64,000 bases of DNA, taken from Phoebastria nigripes. Taxonomy: Eukaryota; Chordata; Aves; Procellariiformes; Diomedeidae. Shown here in pieces: positions 1 through 12,705 of the stretch. Location of the stretch: NCBI GenBank assembly GCA_035582835.1, contig JAYKAV010003143.1, positions 819,870 to 883,869 of the forward strand. Reading direction: 5' to 3'. A model generated the notes under the pieces. That model saw only the letters and a program-made list of their open reading frames with translations, did not search any database and was not told where the DNA came from. How positions within the stretch are numbered: position 1 is the first letter of the stretch; the number at the start of each line of letters is the position of its first letter. The position numbers were made by a program, and so were the translations under genes.

Positions 1-91
1 CTTTTCGCTTTCCCTTTTCGCTTTCCCTTTTCGCTTTCCCTTTTCGCTTTCCCTTTTCGCTTTCCCTTTTCGCTTTCCCTTTTCGCTTTCC
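1..91. repeat. 13-bp tandem repeat, seven perfect copies
   Basis: The unit CTTTTCGCTTTCC is repeated seven times without a mismatch, then breaks down at CTTTCGTTG. The array starts at the first base of the window, so its true length is unknown. Every unit has one CpG, so CpGs recur at exactly 13-bp spacing. The plus strand is otherwise all pyrimidine. On the minus strand each unit reads GGAAAGCGAAAAG. The lack of divergence between copies suggests recent expansion or homogenisation, as in a polymorphic minisatellite. Confidence 0.97.
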
Positions 92-3000
92 CTTTCGTTG
101 TGGAAATCACTGGGACAACATTTTTACTAAAGTTATCATCCAGCCACAGAAAAGATGTCAGAGGTAAGGTGCTGCAGTACAAGTTCCCATGCATACTCTT
201 GATAATAGTAATACTAGGTCCGGAAGGATTATCTGTTGGCCACTGGATTCCTCCACCAGGCAATTCATTTCCCTGCTGGAACTGTTACATGCCTGGCTAT
301 GTCTGCCTGTTGTTCTGGTGGCTCTCCATAGCTGTAGCATCTAGATTCCCGATGCCGAAAACTCTCACCTCTCCCCTTTTACTTGAGGTTTAAGTACTTT
401 CCAGGCATCTTGGCTGAAGCACCAAACATGATGGAAAGAAAAATATGAGCCTTTACATATAAGCCACCTCTGCTTCTTACAAGCTCGGAAATGGGCTGCT
501 TATACTAGGTTTGTTTTCTCCTTAACTTTGGTGTCAGGGCTCTGCCTTTGTATGGATGACTTGATGCTGCTAAGCTGATGTAATGCAAAGCTGTGATGCA
601 GCTTTTGATACGAGTGTCTGTTACCTACTATTGCTGGGAGCAATGAAGAATGTCTTTGCTGCCAGTGAAATGCAAGTCCAAGCCCATTCCTAAATGCAGG
701 CTCACTTTCCATCCTCCTTATTTGTGTGTTTGCAACTCTGGGTTCGGGCTAAGTCTTTTGAAGAAGCTGAAATGGATCCAGTCTCTTGATCTTCAGGTCT
801 GGATGAATCGTTACAGTACAGTCTACCAACAGATAGCCTAAGTTGCCTTTTGCTAAGCACAGTTTAGATGGTTTAAGCCAGAGCTACAAGCAGGCTTTTG
901 ATTACCAGTGCGGGTAGGAAGCATGAAGTCACAAGTGGTGTGCCTGAGGCTGCTTTTCAGCAGATTATGGGGACATAGCTATTAAGTCCTTCTGTATGTG
1001 GAACAGAGCTTTGGACGTGACATGGGGTCCCAAAGCGTAGCCTGCTGGCCCCATGGAGTGTTGTTGTGGTCCACCAAGAACGTTTTAACTGTGGTTTCCC
1101 TTAACAGGACAGCTGATCTTTTGGGGGAACAAGGAGAGAGTGTCTTCTAGGGTAGGAGTCTCTGTGTGTGTGGAGGGAGTGTGAGAGCCATCAAGTCATT
1201 GGGGCTGAGACATCCCTGCAGCCATGTTACATATCACGGACTATGCTGCCAGCCCTGATCCATCTGTTACTGCAGAAAATGTCCTAAGGGATGGGAAAGG
1301 AAATGTCGTTTTCTGTGCTCATAAGCTCTGGAGAGAAAAGGAAAAGGGGGTTGGAAATCTTCCTGTCTCGCTTAGCAGCACCTGTATGTGGGCTGGGTTG
1401 TGCTTGGACAGAGGAGTGCTTCTGCAGAGCCTGCAGCTCAGCACTGCCTGAGCCGTGCAGGTGCAGTGGTGGGAAGGGCAGAGGGGGGATGCTGTACATC
1501 TCCCGAAAGGCTTTTTGAACCACAGGGAGGCAGCACATCAAACCTCTGGGCTGTTGAGTCTAAAAGATAATCTCTGAGTAGTGCCTGGATACTGAACTGG
1601 AACAATGAGATAACAGAAAATGAAATGGGTCATGGAAAACATAACTGGAAAATATTGGTTAGATCATCTAATTCATCAGCCTTTCAAAGCAGAATTGTTC
1701 TCAAATGTATTTTCTGGTGCATTGTCCAGTTTTATTTTAAAGAAGCCCATTAAAATGTTTAAACTCCTGATTATTGTACTTTAGTTTGGAATGAATGTAT
1801 GCTGCATGATCTCTGTGACACTGCTGCATAATTTAGATTTCTTGCCATGCTATTAATAAATCTAGACAAAGACCAGATGCAAGCAAGCTGTAGCTGAACT
1901 CAAGAATCTGTGAAAGCTGGGCTAACCTCTTTAACAGTATAACATATGGCTGTTACATTAACACAGCTACTTTTTTTTTTTGCTAAAGCTAAGCAATTTA
2001 TTGAAAGCATGAGGAAAAAACCTAAGAACAGAAATAAAGCATGACCTCTGATATGAAGTCTTCCCCTTTGACAGTTACACCATTTAGTATAAATTGATGG
2101 GAATAGACATCCAACCTACTGTTACAATTTTATAGTCTACACTTTTGTTTCTCTCGGTATCTCCTTTTTCATTCCTTTCTACATTTAAGTCATAGAAGAA
2201 TTTTAGGAAAAGCATGTATAAACCTTATGTGGCTATATATTTGAAGTGTTAACAAGCACAAGGTCTCTACAAATGGCTACCATCTGATAAAGAAATGTTA
2301 TGTCGCAGTGTAATTATTTGTATTTTTTGAAAAAAGCTGTTTGAGAAACTTCTAGTGGTGATCTGTAACCTTTTGTGTTTCATATTGGAAAACTGATCCA
2401 ACAGTGGGTTTCTTAGTGGAAACTGGTGATGTGTTATAATGATAGCAAGACAAGCAATGGATTTTTCTTTATGGCAATACAGAAGAATGCAATTAATGAC
2501 TATTTCATTTGCATGAATGAACAAACATAATGCAAACATATGTGAAATGTTGTTAATCCTTTCTGAGAGGCTCCATTACTTTATCTTGAGAATAGCCAAT
2601 TACCAGCAGTCTCTGATGCTTCTTAACTAATTGTACTTCTCCTCCACAAAGGTGCTTGTGACAAATCTCTGGAGAGAAGTCAGAGAAGAATATTTTTCTA
2701 ATTTTTTCAGGCTCTTCTGATACGAGTATTTGTTTTCAGTATAGATATAGGTCCATGCTCCATAGCTGGCCCCACTTTCCCTGGCTTCACCCCAGCTCTG
2801 CCAATGCAAAGCAGTCAGAAGCCACCTTAATCAGGTAATTAAAGATTTTCCCTGCTGTAAGTGCAGAGAATGCCCAGGGAGAATAGCAAGGTGCAGGTAA
2901 TGCTAAAAGCCTGCCATGAGTCCAGGTTTGGTTGAAGCCTGCCCAAAACAAGGCAGGGCCAGGCCATTGCCGTGGTACAGCAGCCTCAGAGGGCCTTTGG

Positions 3001-5249
3001 GCAGCCAGCCCAATGTTGAGTTTTTCTCAATTTGTGTTGGTCCAGCAGCTCGGAAAGGGGAAGAGGCAGGGCTGTGACAAGGGCTGAAAATGTTACAAAT
3101 GAGGCTTTGTTGTCATCCCCCCCCATCACAACTATATCTTGACACCACTATATTCAGATGGCTCAGCTCATGAACTTCAGACCATCTTTCTTTAAAAACA
3201 ACAGGAAGAGATTAGCATAGATTTAAAACAAACAACAAAACCATAATTGTGGATGTTGGCTTCCTTTTGAGAAAAACTTGGGACAGTATAAGGTTTCCAA
3301 TTAATCAGTATAGTTCTGTGTAGTTTTGTTGCAAAACTGCATGCATCTCATTAGTTTTGACTAAATTACATTGTCGTCTTGGATTTCTTTTGAAAGTTGT
3401 TGGTTGAAAGCCTCTTGAAATCCTTGTTAGCAATATTGTGGAATATTTATATTGCTCTTATTCAGAGGTTGAAAAATTTAACAACCTATTTTCTGTTTAG
3501 TTTAATAAGTAGTAATTCCCATGATATCATTTGTACTCAAACGTACAGTCCTAGGCAGTGCTTTCATTGTCCATGAGGCCCAAATCTGTGGTTTTGTGAT
3601 ATGAAAAGAATACACTAATAATGGATTTGAGACCTTAACATAACATTGAAATATTTTCATGGAAGCTAAATTATTGAAGTAAAGTGGTTAAGGTATTTTC
3701 ATTTCAAGTAGATGTTTCCAAAGGAAAATAGAATAACGTTGTGTCTTTCATCTTGTTTTCCATTCTACATTATTTTACTGTTTTTATTGTTGTATATATA
3801 GCACATACTATTAATAAGCCATAGTTTATCTCAAGTATATATGAAATTGAAGGTAACATGAGGAATTCACTTTGCCAGTTGGCAAATAAATTCTCAAATT
3901 GTATATAGATAATATATGAGGAATTTTATTTTTAAAGGTAAATTGTGTCATTTTAGTATTGAACACGAGAAAGAAACCAAGCTACAAAATAAATTGATTT
4001 GTTCAAAGATGGTTATCCGGAAGGGAGAGTTCCAATGTGTGAAAGTATGACTTTTTCTTCTTCATATTCATTCCCTGGCAGTCAGAGGACTGTCATGAGG
4101 AAAGCAAGTTTGTCATGTTTCAGCCGTTCAGGTCATTGTCCAATGAATCTCATCCCATTTTTATTATGCTACGTGATTGCTAAAATCCATATCTGTTTTT
4201 CTTTTGTTTTGTCTAGAAGTTTTCTACTTGTTTCCCATCTTAAGCTGCACAAATGGTATTAGTCTGACTTCTTGAACACAGCTCCTGCTCTTTTCCCACT
4301 GGGATTCAAACAACTTGTCCATTTCTTTCTCTTCCTCTCCTAGGAAGTAATTTCAAATTCCTTGTGCCCTTTAAGATTATGACTATTTCTTTATCCACAG
4401 CAGTGGCTAAAAGTCATTTAGGCTTCTGTTTTCCTTTTACCTTGCCTTGTGTGGGGGTCTCTTTTGTTCTTCTTTTTTTTTTGTTTGGTTTGTTTTGCTG
4501 TAGATGCTTACTTTGCCAACTTTCTTAATCTACTAATGTCAGTAAAGAAGGAAGATGAGTATGGGTGTGGTTTTTTTTTTTTCTTTTTCCTTTTTCTCTC
4601 TGAAACACAGTATTAGGGCATTTCACGTGGCTTTCGACTTCAGCTCTTACTCTGTTCCCTTAGTGATGAGTCCCCTGACAGCTAAAGTAAAATCTCCTGC
4701 TCTCTTCGTATGTGCACATCCTACTTTATGGATTTCTTTCTTGTCTGCAAATAGTCTATGCAAAGTGAAACAATTTCAGTATAGAGGGAGATTATATTCC
4801 AATTTAGCCTGTGCGTGGTTGTTGGGGATATTACCTAAGGGTGTGGGCGTGGGTTCGGCTGGCTTAGCAAGGTGGCTAATGAATGCTCCAATGACTCTTC
4901 TGTTGTATAAAGAATGATGCTACTGACATGTGTTTTATGTTAAGAAACAACCTTCCCTTCCCCCAATCCAGGAGAAAAATCCAAACAAATAAAGGACTGT
5001 GAGCCATGTGTGGCTTTGTAAGTAAAGGCCTTAAGACAGAGTTCAAAGTTGTGAATCTTGAGCAGCGAGAGGCATCCTGCTGATTCAGGTTGCCTGAAGG
5101 ATGGGGAAGCACGAGATGCTGTCTCCGCCAGGTGATTGCAGCTTAGAAGTTGTGATACTGAGCACTGTATCACTTACAGCCCTTTGTAGATTGAGATAAA
5201 TTTTTATTTTGTAGACTTCTAGATTTTTATGTCATTCTGGTTTTGTTAA
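92..5249. other. Unique noncoding sequence, no gene seen
   Basis: This stretch is AT-rich and non-repetitive apart from short homopolymers (a T-run at about 1,971-1,981 and a C-run near 3,117). Open frames reach 97 codons (100-393, plus) and 120 codons (4,555-4,917, plus). Neither has a recognisable domain, and the second opens with a T-rich low-complexity segment coding mostly Phe and Ser. I saw no splice-site pairs that join open frames. Confidence 0.6.
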
Positions 5250-5340
5250 TTTAGGCCCCAATTAGGCAAAGGTCTTTGCACATGCTTCAGCCATCTCTGA
5301 GTGCTTTACAAACTGAGATCTTAATAGCATCTGTGGAGCA
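5250..5340. repeat. Degraded ancient amniote repeat fragment
   Basis: GGCAAAGGTCTTTGCACATG (5,264-5,283) resembles a dispersed element I remember from bird, turtle and crocodilian genomes, with a core like TGCAAAGACTTACGCACATG. About 20 bases later GTGCTTTACAAAC (5,301-5,313) resembles the reversed tail of MIR-type SINEs. The match is from memory and weak, and the two halves may be separate relics. Confidence 0.3.
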
Positions 5341-8300
5341 AGGACTTCTCCCAGCTTCCTGCAAAATGTGCTTGATAAGTCATTTCATGTGGCCTATTTT
5401 AAGGAGTTTGTGTTGGATTAATCAAATTGCTTTCTAGAGTCTCAGAGCCATCTCTCCAATTAATCTTGTCTATGGTATTTGAAAGTAGTTTATATATTCA
5501 TTTGGGCTTCCTATGCATTGCTTAATGAGTTAATATATTGTCTTAAGTAGAATGAACATGTATAAAACTGCAATGACNTTATTTGGCATGTCAGCAATTA
5601 AAAAGTAATAGGAGAAAACTATCAAACTCGGTTACTGTGGTGATTAAGAAAATCCAGGGTTGGAATTGGCTGTTAGTATGTAGTATGCTTACCATAGCAG
5701 GAGAAAAGATAACAGGCTCAGTTACAGTAAGATAAAGTATAATATTAATCAGAAGACTCTCTTTTCTCAGCAGTGTNGTTTTCTGCTACTGTTTCACAAG
5801 CCACTCAACAAATAACTTTTCCACACAGAGGAACTACAGGCTACAGAAGAACAGCGACAATGTCTGCATGTTATAATCTGGCATGCTAATTGGTAGGTAA
5901 CTACCTTCTGGCACATTTGCCCAGTATGTCACCTGGAAGGTAATTTAAAGGCGCACATATCTGATGCTTTGGAAAATGATTTTTCCTCTCTCAACTGGAT
6001 TAGAAAAGAGGGCGGGGGATAGAGCACAGCACTGAAACACCTGGGAATCCAACATCTGATCAAAGCTCTTCTGCGAGCACGTAAAACTAGTTTTTCTTGG
6101 CTGCAAGTGCAGAAAGTTAAGCATGTTAAATGGTATTTTTCAAGTCTTTTCCATTCCCTCCTGATGTCATCTTTAAATCTGGTAATTCATCCTTAACTGG
6201 TGAGGCAACATTATTCACAAGAGGAATTTATTCAGAGAAGGCTTTCTCATGGCATTTCCTTCCTACCGACTTTTCCCAGTGCTGAGCGCACTCTTCATGC
6301 TCCTGGAGCCTGCGGACAGCTGATGCTGGGATGTGCCAGCCACAGGGACAAGGGCCATGCCAGGAGCGCCTGGCTCCTGGAAATGCCTGGCTTCCCGGGT
6401 GCCTTTTAATTCATGGGAGCCCAACTGGATGAGCATATCGGAGCTCCACGGAAAGGAAAGGAAAATGTTGTGATGTTCTGTGTCGTAGTGGCTTGTGCAA
6501 AGTATAAATGAGAAATGAATTACCACCTGGATGCTTGGGGGGAAAAAAAAAGTGTTAAGAACAGCGGAAGGCATTTTTCACAGAAAGTATAGAAGAAAAA
6601 TCTGTTGTTTCTTATGGTTTTAGTGTCATCCTTTGTAGTTATGTAACTTATTTACCGCATTTCATTGTGTGTGGCTCTGATAGTTGTAGCATTTCGTCTT
6701 TCACTTATGAGAATTTAACAAATCGGGATTTAATTCAGACCTACTAACATGGTTCCCCTATGCTAAATACGAAAGTTTATTGGAAGCACATTTCTTTAGA
6801 TTTAATCATGGAATACTGGGTACAAGTAAACATATTAGCTACATTTGTTTGTAATAATTATATGGTATTTAAACAACACAGGAGTAATGTAACTGGATAG
6901 ATATCTTTTAAGACTTAATTACAGGATTGTTTGTGTACGCCAATTACCAAAGTATAAGTACAGGGGTTTAATATAACGAGATGTCTGGAACTTGCCTATA
7001 TCTGTCATCTAGCTAAGTTTAAATAATAATCACGCAGTTTAGAACTAAGTTTCTCTGAAATGAGAATATAAAATCTTCTAGTTGGTGGTTTCCAAATTGA
7101 AACTCTCCTATGATTTAGCTGGACTTAAATTTGCTTTCCTATTTTCTGTCATCTTCCTTTATGAACATTGTCTAAGAAACATTTTTGATGCCATATTGTC
7201 TACTTTTCTCTTTCAAGCTGAAGTCCACTAAGTATCTTTCTGGGTCCCTACACTTGCTTTATTGCCCATATGCCTGCTTTGGTCTAAACTCTCAATCTTC
7301 TAGTGCACAGCTGAAACAAGGGAAGAGTTGTTACTCTGTGTTAAGTGTGTGCAGCAGTAGAGATTTATGATTGTTGTCTGCATTCATATAACCCGTAGGA
7401 AATCCCATCAATTACTGGAATTCATCTTTATCATAAGGAGAATTCCCTTCTTGCCCTCACCATTCTTCTCTCCACAAACACCCTCTTCTCTTTAACCTTG
7501 CGTTTTGTTACAGGGGATTTAATCTCCCTTTCTTCACCACCTTGTCCATCACTTTGCTCTTCCAGATCTGNAAGCCATGTCTTCTGCTCCAGTGACATAA
7601 CTCTTGGTACCTTGCCAAGTGTTTAGCTTAAGCTGGACTGCTGAAGTGATGACATGAGATTTTCTGAGTAGCTATGATATTTATCCAGGGAGTCTGCAGT
7701 CTGTCCCAAGATGATGTACTTCAGTTCGGACTGGCTACCTGACATTTCATGATACATCGCAATGTCTCAAGTAGGAATTTGGAAAAGGGATCTTGGAACT
7801 TCTTGGGTGGTGAGGGAGTGACTGAGCGACAGGTCTGTGGCAGCAATAACGTCATCTTTGCCAGAATACTCAAAAAAGAGTTGGGTGGCTGGTATGAGTG
7901 GCACTGAGGTTTTAAGTTTGTTTTTCATCTAGATATTATACTTTTATGGATTGCTGGTTAGCACGTTTTGAATGCAGAACAGCTCTTAGTTTTATGAACT
8001 GGTAGGACATAAGGACAGCAGGCCTATATTAGTGTTTAATTATAGATTCCGTTTTTCTTTTTATGCTATGCACTTCTAGTTAGTTAGAAAAACACATTTT
8101 TATTTAATTTCCTGTAAAATTTCTTAATTAAAAAAAAGGCCTTTTTGAGATCCTACAAGTGCCTAGATAACTTGCTCAGCCAGATTTTTCCAAATGTGCC
8201 TAGTGCTCAAGTATTCTAACATTTGTATAGTTTATGCACATCATTACAGTAGAACATACATTAGAAAATGTGAGGATCTTTCTCATCTTGGCTGTCTGGA

Positions 8301-9560
8301 TGGCAGATGAGATTTTCTGTGTTTTCATTAGTGTACCCAGCTTTCAATATGATTGCTGTTCAATATATGTTGTAACTTGCTATAAATAAAAAAACTCCAA
8401 TCCCTCTGTTTTATTGTTGCTATAAGAATAGTAATACTAAGGGAAGGGAATTCTCCCTGTCTGTTCCCTTGACCTCTGTGTCATGGTATATGACAAAGAC
8501 TAAAACATTTGTAACTAGAACACCCAGACCCAGTGTCAGTAAGATGTGTACCATGCTTCGTTTCTTTTCTTATTGACATGAGTTTACAGTAATGTGNGGT
8601 TAGGGCAGCAGAGTACATCTAGAAAGAAACTGGTGACCTGTAATCTTACGGCGTGGAGAATACTTCTTCGAAGTGTGGTAGCAAAGATTTCAAACTGAGG
8701 ATGTAACACTAGCTGCCTTTCAGCACTATATTGGCTATTCCACAGGGAAATTTATTTCATGCATGACGGTTGTGNTGCTTTTGGTCAGAAGTGATGATTT
8801 CAGGACTCTGATATTATAGTATCTAAAATCTGTAAAAACCTTTTCATTCACTAGTTTTTCATTCACTAATTTCTGTGTGGCAACCCCCCCAAAGTTCTCT
8901 TCCACTTAAGAAAGCATGCTGTCTGTCAATAAATGAGAGCTTTTCTGGCAGTGGTTTCTTTTAGTGGGGAAAAAATGACAATTGTAGTATAAAATGTTTT
9001 AGAGATGGAACTTTTTCTGAGATTGTAATGACTGGAGGCCATTACTCTTCTAAGGATGCTTTCTAGACACTTTTAGAAAGGAATATGGTACTTCAAGTTT
9101 GAAAGTAGTTTTATCTGTGTTCCTGCTTGCTGCCCTTGCTGTGGGTAGCACAATGGGTTTCATTTAGTGGAGGCAAATATTCTGTCAGTCTTGGATCCCA
9201 AGTAATGTCGATGGACTGTTGTAGGGAGGGAGTTTGGCTTCCTGAAGGTGATCAAGAGTAAATTGAGCTTTTCGGGACATTGCGGCCATCTGCTTTTTTC
9301 CTAATATAATTCTGAGTGCTGGTCATGCTGTGTGAAGTAGAACAAAGATAATTTGTAATGAACGTTCAACTAATTTCACTGTACTTTGTGGCTTTTGTAC
9401 AAAAGCCAAAGTATCTCACATACCTTCATGTTTTGAAAATACCTGCGAAATTCCTTCAGCAAACGGTTTCTCATTTGGCAGTTTCTGTAATTGTGTATAC
9501 GGGCTTCTCTACAGTAGGAGAATTTTTGCATAAATTTTACACTTTTGTTAACCCCATTTT
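5341..9560. other. Unique noncoding sequence, no gene seen
   Basis: No open frame here resembles a known protein and no interspersed repeat was recognised. A few unresolved bases (for example 5,578, 5,776, 7,571, 8,597, 8,775) are single N calls. The frames at 6,200-6,574 overlap each other on both strands in a slightly GC-richer patch and have no domain. Confidence 0.6.
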
Positions 9561-9564
9561 AAGT

Positions 9565-9617
9565 TGTGTGTTTGGTTTTTTTGTTTGGTTGTTTTTTTTT
9601 CTTTTTTTTTTTTTTAA
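9565..9617. repeat. T/G-rich low-complexity tract
   Basis: This is a run of T interrupted by single or paired G (GTTTGG motifs), ending in long T-runs. It is the complementary-strand form of the A/C-rich tracts at 15,237, 22,548, 23,890, 25,790 and 39,543. It inflates the overlapping plus-strand open frame with a string of Phe and Leu codons, so that frame should not be read as a gene. Confidence 0.85.
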
Positions 9618-10299
9618 TATAGCATGCTATGGCACTGACAGACTATTAAGGGCCACTGCTCTGTTCACCACCATATCAGCTAACTGTTCAGGGCAGACCT
9701 AAATGAGAAAGTGCTTAAAATACCAATGATTTTTTCTATGTGAAGATTGCCGATGTTGTAATAGCCCTGGATTTGAACTACAGCAGTAGGGAGCATTGGA
9801 AAATGGTTCTTTGTTCACTGCAGTCACAGAACTGTTTTTATTTCTTGATTGGATAAGCTGCACTGCAAAATGGAGTAGTGTCCATTGCAATTACATATGC
9901 AATTTGATAGTCAAAGCTATTTATAATTAAATCTTCTTTTAATGGATTTACAACAGCAACAAATTAATATGACTCATTATTTGTGGAAAATAAATATGAA
10001 AACATGGCCAATTCTAATGAAAGTCTGTTTCACACTCAGATGACTATTTTCAATTTATACTTTGTCCAGTGTTCACTCACACTATCTATTTGATTCTTTT
10101 ATAATTTAGATTTCATCATGGGAATTATAGGCCAGTTGTAAATTCATTAGAATGACCTTTGTATGGCTACCAGAAGTTGCTGTGGATTTGTGTTAGTGCC
10201 CATATTGGGCTGAAGGTGTAGCGAGCTTTTGATTTCCTTTGATCAAGCTTTGGGAGATCTTGGGTAATAAGAAATGTAGAATTATGAAATCTGCAGTCA
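9618..10299. other. Unique noncoding sequence, no gene seen
   Basis: AT-rich single-copy-looking sequence. Nothing gene-like or repetitive was recognised. Confidence 0.6.
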
Positions 10300-10350
10300 C
10301 CTAAGCCTGCAACTATGTTCTTGTCTTTAAGCATGTGACTGCCTCAAGGC
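10300..10350 (+). repeat. Ancient amniote repeat fragment (TTTAAGCATGTGA core)
   Basis: CCTGCAACTATG (10,306-10,317) is followed by TCTTTAAGCATGTGACTG (10,324-10,341). This order matches a dispersed element I recall from sauropsid genomes, in which a CCTGCAA motif is followed by ACTTTAAGCAYGTGAGTAG. The same core recurs in this window at 39,903-39,920. The assignment is from memory of the pattern, not from a search. Confidence 0.4.
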
Positions 10351-11944
10351 TTTGCTTGGTCTGCATCTGAAAATGTGAACCTATTTCTAATTAAAATAAC
10401 AGGAGAACTAGTAAGTAGAAGAACGGGGCATATTATATTTGGAATCTGTGATTACTTATACTTAGATCTGTAATGTGTTCATATATATCAGACCAAATTA
10501 GTATATATTAGTAGGTTTGAATTCTTACTGAGCTCTTCTTTAAAAAATATTTTGTAATCGGTGCAAACAGCTGACATTGCACGAGAACTGCGGACTAACT
10601 AAGGACAAGCAAGTAAACACAAGGCTGGGAAATCAGAACGTGATTTTCGGTTTCTCATTTGAACTTGCACCACATTAGTTACAAGACCTAGTTCTGGAAT
10701 AGTTTTCCCCTGGAGGGTGAAGGTATATAACAGGAGAGTAGTCTTTGCTTGTAAAGGTGCTGCGATGAAAGATATGGAGCATTTCAAGGGAAAAAAAAAA
10801 AACAAACCATAGGGTGGGGGAAATGTTACAATTTTTTTTCCAAATTATTGAAAACATTAGGTTTTTTTCTTTTATAAATGTTCTGTCAGCAATTGGAATT
10901 TTTATACATTGTGCTAATCCTACCTTTATATAAAAGTCATAAATCTTATAAATTAANGTGTCAGGCAGTTACCAGAACTCTTCAGTCTGTTTCTTTTTAT
11001 GGNGTGATCTGACACGTTTTGCAAACAGCAGACCTAGGTGCTCTGCATGAGTCCCAAACTGGATTTTTAGCCATCAGCTCACAGGAATGGACTCTGGCAC
11101 TACTTCCAATCAGGCGAGAAAATGTGGTTTAACTTAAAGGCAATAATACTGGAAAAAAGATATGAATTATCGACCTTTTGACATTGGATTTTAAAGTTTA
11201 GCATAATGGTACTGTGGCCTATGAATATTTTTATTGGTACTTCCATCAGTTCCCTAATAATCTTGACATTTCCAGTTACATTGCATTTTCTGGAGCATAG
11301 AAGTCTCTTTTTTTCATCTCCCTATTTTTCAAGCACGCAGATACATTTAATGGCTAATTAGCAGAATTAATTCTGTTGCTTACATTGCTTATGAAATTTG
11401 AGGGATATGATACTGAACTTTTAGCTGACCTCTAAAAATATAGATGCAACTATTTACAAACACAAATCACAACTTCTTTGTTTATTCTCTGAAGAAAATA
11501 CAATAGTGTAAATGCCAACAACTAAAATCTGTGATAGAGGGAAAACAATTTTGCATTTAATACCGAAAAGGCAATCTGCGATACTGTAAGGCAATAAAAG
11601 AAAGGTCCAGTCAGGGTCTGTCCTAAAAGCAGCAGCGTTTATGGGCAGTTTGGAATAACCAATATACATTACAGAATAGATTCTTATAAAGATGTTTTCA
11701 TTATAGCAAATAGCTTGGATATTTTTAATACAGACTTCTGCGTATTACAGATTTCTGATAACTTTTGCTGACATCCAGCAAGTTCTGAAGTCCTGGAATT
11801 CTCTTGAGGTTTTCTAGTGCAGAGACTGAAAAAAAAATTTCTAAATGCTTCCAGTGCTCCAGCCCTGAAGCAACATTCTGCAACCAGATGATACATATAA
11901 ACTCGCTTCCCACAAGAGAGCAGTCTAGTGCTGAAGGAAGAAAG
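10351..11944. other. Unique noncoding sequence, no gene seen
   Basis: AT-rich sequence with N calls at 10,957 and 11,003. Short open frames on the minus strand (near 10,599-10,857 and 11,454-11,913) are partly driven by A/T runs and have no recognisable domain. Confidence 0.6.
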
Positions 11945-11971
11945 AAAAAAAAAAAAAAAAAAAAAAAAAAA
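11945..11971. repeat. A27 homopolymer
   Basis: An uninterrupted run of 27 A, preceded by AAGAAAG and followed by GCGCTG. No retroposed gene body was recognised upstream and no obvious target-site duplication was seen. Confidence 0.95.
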
Positions 11972-12629
11972 GCGCTGTGTTTTTAATATCAGATGTTTTT
12001 AACCCAAGCATCTGTTTTGAAATTTTCTTAATTCAGAAAATGTCATGTTAAAGAAAGTGCAAAGTACTTTAAAATCATTAGGAATGAATAAGGCAATTTG
12101 GAGGAATGGCAAACCACTAGTTTTTTTGAACACGAGGAATGCTCTTGCAAGAGCCCTGGAAGAGCAATAGCGCTGGAAGAGTCATTACTGCTGGTACCTG
12201 TGGAACCTGCAGCATCAGTGGTGGTGTTTCTAACCCAAGAAGCTGAGATGTTGCAGTAACGTGTTGCCACCCTGAGCCCATTTCACAGATGTCTCTTTTC
12301 TTGCCTGCTAGGTGGCCAGCGTGGACCTCAGTTGCTGAGAGGAAGGGAATAGAAGTTGTTGTATCACACCAACAAATGCTGTTGAGTTGTGCCCTGAGAG
12401 TTACTTCTGTATTTGTCAGTGTCTTCTGCAATTTTAGGAAGATTGTCTTCACTGGAATAAAATCAACAAATAAGAACATGGTGTAGGTGTGATATCTGTC
12501 CTTAACTGCCTTATACAACTAATGCTTTGATCTGTGATAATAAGTAAAGGGACTTACGATTCAAGTTTGTACTGATAACACCTAAATTTGCAATTTTGCT
12601 GAGAATTTGTCAGCTTGGCCACATCACTA
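11972..12629. other. Unique noncoding sequence, no gene seen
   Basis: A minus-strand open frame of 133 codons lies at 12,117-12,518. It has no recognisable domain, signal peptide or membrane layout, and one or two frames of this length are expected by chance in a window of this size. Confidence 0.55.
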
Positions 12630-12705
12630 GCACAGTGCTTTACTGCAAAAAGCCTTTTTGAGCCTCCCACTAAATGGTAGTGGTGCTATTAAGATAAACA
12701 CCAGT
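12630..12705 (+). repeat. Possible 3' tail of an ancient MIR-type SINE
   Basis: AAAAGCCTTTTTGAGCCTC, then a short variable part and GGTGCTATTAAGATAAA, resembles the remembered tail AAAGCGCTTTGAGATCCTC followed by AAAGGCGCTATATAA. The 12-mer GTGCTATTAAGA (12,683-12,694) recurs exactly at 16,548-16,559, in the same place of the clearer SINE relic. The body of the element upstream is not recognisable. Confidence 0.4.

Noticed and set aside
100..393. 97-codon frame with hydrophobic segments right after the tandem array
   Set aside because: The peptide is not recognised and no supporting splice or promoter signal is visible. The opposite strand is open too.
11945..11971. A27 as the tail of a processed pseudogene
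   Set aside because: No recognisable gene body upstream and no flanking direct repeats. Processed pseudogenes are rare in birds.
12117..12518. 133-codon open frame on the minus strand
   Set aside because: One or two frames of this size are expected by chance. The peptide is not recognised.
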